From the NCBI RefSeq assembly GCF_039994875.1, contig NZ_CP121196.1, positions 3,348,001-3,412,000 on the forward strand: 64,000 nucleotides of DNA, read 5' to 3'. This DNA comes from Telmatobacter sp. DSM 110680 (GTDB taxonomy: Bacteria; Acidobacteriota; Terriglobia; Terriglobales; Acidobacteriaceae). Position numbers and translations under genes: made by a program. Position 1 is the stretch's first letter, and each line of letters opens with the position of its first letter. Positions 61,623 through 64,000 of this stretch are shown here, in pieces. Below the pieces are notes generated by a model. The model had not been told where the DNA came from, ran no database searches, and was given only the letters and a program-made list of their open reading frames with translations.

Positions 61623-63548
61623 ATGGTGAGCAAGTTCTTGACATCAGTTTGCAACTGCCTATCGATGCTGCTCGCGGGCTGCTTAGTATGTGGTTGCGGG
61701 AGCGGTTCCCAGACCAAGACAGTCGCAGACTTTTCCTTATCGTCCAGCCCAACAAGCGTGAACCTCAAGGCCGGGGGAAGTGCGCAAGCCGTAACTCTGA
61801 CCGCAACCGCCGTCAACGGATTCACGGGCGCGATTCAATCATCCGTTACAGGGCTACCCTCGGGAGTGAGTGCCTCGCCCTCAACCCTCTCTCTCTCTGC
61901 TGGCGCCGCTCAACAAATCAGTTTTTCCGCCGCACCCAACGCCGCCGCGAACTCCTCGACGGCCTCCATCTCGGCAAACTCGGGCAATCTCAGTCATTCC
62001 TTGCCGATCACCATCACCGTAACGGCAGCCGCTTCGGGCGTCGACGTCACCACCTATCATGACGACGTCGCGCGAACCGGCTTGAATCCCAACGAGAGCA
62101 CACTCACGCCAGCCAACGTCACCTCCGGAACCTTCGGGTTGCTCAGAACGCTTCCTGTTGACGGCTTGGTGGATGGCGAGCCCTTGTATCTTTCTGCTCT
62201 AAATGTTGCCGGTGAGACCCACAACGTTGTCTTCGCAGTCACGGAGCACGACAGCGTCTATGCCTTCGACGCGGATTCGGGCACACAGATCTGGAAGACC
62301 TCAATTCTGGGCGCTAATGAAACCACGAGCGGTGACCATGGATGCGGCCAGATCACTCCCGAGATCGGAATCACCTCGACGCCGGTCATCGACAGGAGCG
62401 CCGGCGCACACGGAACAATGTTTGTTGTGGGAATGTCGCTGGATGCTCAGGGTGCATATCACCAGCGGCTTCACGCCCTCGACGTCACCACAGGCGCGGA
62501 AATATCCGGCAGTCCGACCGAAATCAGCGCAATCTTTCCTGGCACCGGAGCCGGCAGCTCCGGCGGGAATGTAATCTTCGCTCCGGGGCAATACGCTGAG
62601 CGCGCCGGTCTGCTCCTCCTGAATGGTGTCATCTACGCGGGCTGGACATCGCACTGCGACTTTCAGCCCTACACAGGCTGGTTGATGGGCTACAGCGAGA
62701 CCACGCTGGCGCAGACCAGCGCTCTCAACCTCACGCCGAACGGCAGCGAAGGTTCAATCTGGATGGCGGGTGCGGGCCTCGCTGCGGACACGTCGGGGAA
62801 TATCTACTTCCTTGATGCCAACGGAACGTTTGACGCCTCGCTCAACGCCAGCGGCTTTCCCGTAAACTCCGATTTTGGCAACGCCTTCTTGAAGGTCTCG
62901 ACCAGCGGCGGAACTCTTGCCGTTGCCGATTACTTCGAGCCATTCAACACCGTCACGGAGTCCAACGATGACGTGGACCTTGGCTCTGGCGGAGCCCTTT
63001 TGCTTCCTGATCTGAAAGACGCGGCAGGCACGACATGGCATCTCGCCGTTGGGGCAGGGAAGGATCAGAAGATCTATGTCGTCAACCGCGATGCGATGGG
63101 CAAATTCAACGCGCAGGATAACAGCGCGCTCTATCAGGAAATCGACGGCGCCATCGGCGGAGTCTGGTCAATGCCCGCCTGGTTCAACAACACCGTCTAT
63201 TACGGCGCAGTCAGCGACACCCTCAAGGCTTTTCCCATCGCCAACGCCAAGCTTGCCGCCGCGCCTGCCTTCCACAGCGCGAATTCGTTCCAATATCCCG
63301 GCACTACCCCCGCAGTCAGCGCCAACGGGACCGCCAACGGCATTGTCTGGGCCGTTGAAAATTCCTCGCCAGCAGTTCTCCACGCCTACGACGCCACAAA
63401 TTTGAACGAGCTATATAACAGCGACCAGGCCGCAGCCGGACGCGATCACTTCGGCAATGGCAACAAATTCATCACGCCCTCGATCGTCAATGGAAAAGTC
63501 TTCGTCGGAACCCCGAACGGAGTGGCGGTCTTCGGCTTGTTGAATTGA
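61623..63548 (+). CDS. Lipoprotein with Ig-like and PQQ-type propeller domains
   Basis: 641 residues. Lipobox LLAGC gives a lipidated Cys near residue 20. An Ig-like/BACON-type beta-sandwich follows at about 35-130 (DFSLSSSPTSVNLKAGGSAQ, GFTGAIQSSVTGLPSGVSAS). The rest (about 135-641) is a PQQ-like propeller: VFAVTEHDSVYAFDADSGTQ, LHALDVTTGAEISG, KIYVVNRDAMGKF, and VFVGTPNGVAVFGL. No catalytic residues typical of PQQ dehydrogenases are clear, so it may be a surface adhesin or scaffold. ATG 61623 has GAGG close upstream; an in-frame ATG at 61584 is less likely. Confidence 0.85.
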   Translation: MVSKFLTSVCNCLSMLLAGCLVCGCGSGSQTKTVADFSLSSSPTSVNLKAGGSAQAVTLTATAVNGFTGAIQSSVTGLPSGVSASPSTLSLSAGAAQQISFSAAPNAAANSSTASISANSGNLSHSLPITITVTAAASGVDVTTYHDDVARTGLNPNESTLTPANVTSGTFGLLRTLPVDGLVDGEPLYLSALNVAGETHNVVFAVTEHDSVYAFDADSGTQIWKTSILGANETTSGDHGCGQITPEIGITSTPVIDRSAGAHGTMFVVGMSLDAQGAYHQRLHALDVTTGAEISGSPTEISAIFPGTGAGSSGGNVIFAPGQYAERAGLLLLNGVIYAGWTSHCDFQPYTGWLMGYSETTLAQTSALNLTPNGSEGSIWMAGAGLAADTSGNIYFLDANGTFDASLNASGFPVNSDFGNAFLKVSTSGGTLAVADYFEPFNTVTESNDDVDLGSGGALLLPDLKDAAGTTWHLAVGAGKDQKIYVVNRDAMGKFNAQDNSALYQEIDGAIGGVWSMPAWFNNTVYYGAVSDTLKAFPIANAKLAAAPAFHSANSFQYPGTTPAVSANGTANGIVWAVENSSPAVLHAYDATNLNELYNSDQAAAGRDHFGNGNKFITPSIVNGKVFVGTPNGVAVFGLLN

Positions 63549-63618
63549 GGTTGTTGCGACGCGTGTGAATCGCGCGGAGAGAATCTATCGAAGAGACTGC
63601 CGACTGATTAGGCGCTTT

Positions 63619-63855
63619 TCAGCAGCCCTTCTTGCACCGCTCCATGATCGCCTTATGCAACCGCTCCCGCAGCCCTAACGGCATCTCATAAACCTCGTGC
63701 GATCGATAGATCTGGATGGTCTTGCGCGTGGTGCTTAACGTGACTTCGCAGTGCTCGCAGCCGCGCAGGTGCTCCTGCAGATCGGCGCGCATCTCGGTCG
63801 TTACCGAATCGTCGATTAGATCGTCGAGCATTGCCAGAAACTCAGTGCACGTCAC
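63619..63855 (-). CDS. Zinc-finger anti-sigma factor (zf-HC2)
   Basis: 78 residues, cytoplasmic, no membrane helix. The zinc-binding HxxxCxxC motif is His29, Cys33, Cys36 (LQEHLRGCEHC) and a C-terminal helix contains a further Cys cluster (MERCKKGC). The gene starts with GTG 63855 (GGGAG upstream) 14 bases inside the end of the sigma factor gene. It probably binds and inhibits that sigma factor, perhaps responding to redox or zinc as do other ZAS proteins. Confidence 0.85.
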   Translation of the reverse strand: MTCTEFLAMLDDLIDDSVTTEMRADLQEHLRGCEHCEVTLSTTRKTIQIYRSHEVYEMPLGLRERLHKAIMERCKKGC

Positions 63856-64000
63856 TTTTCACTCCCTTTTCCCGGGAAACCTTTTTCTTCTTGAAGTAAC
63901 GGCTGAGGCGTTCGCGCAATTGGAGCCGAGCCCTTAGCAACCGCGATTTCACGGCAGGCACGCTTAAACCCAGCGTCTCCGCCGTCTCTTCCGTGGATAG
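63842..64000 (-). CDS. RNA polymerase sigma factor, ECF-like (C-terminal fragment)
   Basis: The last 52 codons are visible; the gene begins beyond the window. STEETAETLGLSVPAVKSRL is a region 4 helix-turn-helix that reads the -35 element, followed by LRARLQLRERLSRYF and a basic tail. This is the C-terminus of an ECF-type sigma factor. Its stop lies inside the start of the anti-sigma gene, so the two are co-transcribed and probably translationally coupled. Confidence 0.85.
   Translation of the reverse strand, partial: LSTEETAETLGLSVPAVKSRLLRARLQLRERLSRYFKKKKVSREKGVKSDVH

Overview
The window looks like a chromosomal segment of an Acidobacteriota (Terriglobia, subdivision 1-like) bacterium. The taxonomic hints are the VWFA-related secreted protein of the acidobacterial type at the left edge, three PadR-regulator plus two-FtsX-domain permease (ADOP) modules, a DUF1501/DUF1800 pair, and the moderately high GC content. 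No rRNA, tRNA, CRISPR array, prophage or transposase gene was seen.

Layout, left to right. 1-4.8 kb: a truncated exported VWFA protein (minus), then a tightly overlapping three-gene plus-strand operon (membrane-anchored propeller, DUF2085 membrane protein, B12-binding radical SAM enzyme). 4.8-7.2 kb: a feoAB ferrous-iron uptake operon with two palindromic operators. 7.4-11.8 kb: small conserved proteins, DUF2127 membrane protein, MpaB-type oxygenase, a frameshifted HTH/S24 (LexA-like) repressor, a stand-alone response regulator and a DUF4142 exported protein. 11.9-16.9 kb: the NHEJ pair ku-ligD (minus), followed on the plus strand by three small proteins. 16.9-22.7 kb: an RMD1-like membrane-anchored protein, a TauE/DUF1634 transporter pair, and an SDR glucose-dehydrogenase-like / GH15 glucan hydrolase / DedA operon. 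22.8-30.3 kb (minus): glutamate synthase gltB-gltD and a monomeric sarcosine oxidase-like flavoenzyme.

30.4-33.5 kb: PadR-ADOP module 1. 33.6-37.4 kb: smc (minus) with an unusual head insertion. 37.7-41.2 kb: divergent oxyR and katG, a peroxide-response pair. 41.4-43.4 kb: a YidB-like protein, an exported carbohydrate-binding-like protein and an unknown small protein, set among repeat-rich intergenic DNA. 43.6-46.7 kb: PadR-ADOP module 2, followed by about 730 bases with no supported gene. 47.4-51.8 kb: a DUF202-DUF302 fusion, recQ, and two cyclophilins (one cytoplasmic, one exported). 51.9-53.4 kb: an exported S10 peptidase. 53.6-56.7 kb: PadR-ADOP module 3. 56.7-60.1 kb: the DUF1800/DUF1501 operon. 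60.5-63.5 kb: a receiver-GGDEF diguanylate cyclase and a lipoprotein with a PQQ-type propeller. 63.6-64 kb: the end of an ECF-like sigma factor overlapping its zinc-finger anti-sigma factor.

Recurrent themes are oxidative and DNA stress (oxyR-katG, ku-ligD, recQ, the LexA-like repressor), nitrogen and iron assimilation (gltBD, feoAB), and PadR-controlled permeases. The most unusual material is outside the genes: degenerate heptanucleotide repeats, a long nested hairpin, and small hairpins tagged with GGTRCCC. The most unusual gene-level observations are the propeller/DUF2085/radical-SAM operon, the large acidic insertion in the SMC head, and the one-base frameshift in the S24 repressor. All domain calls are from reading the translated sequence; no database search was run.
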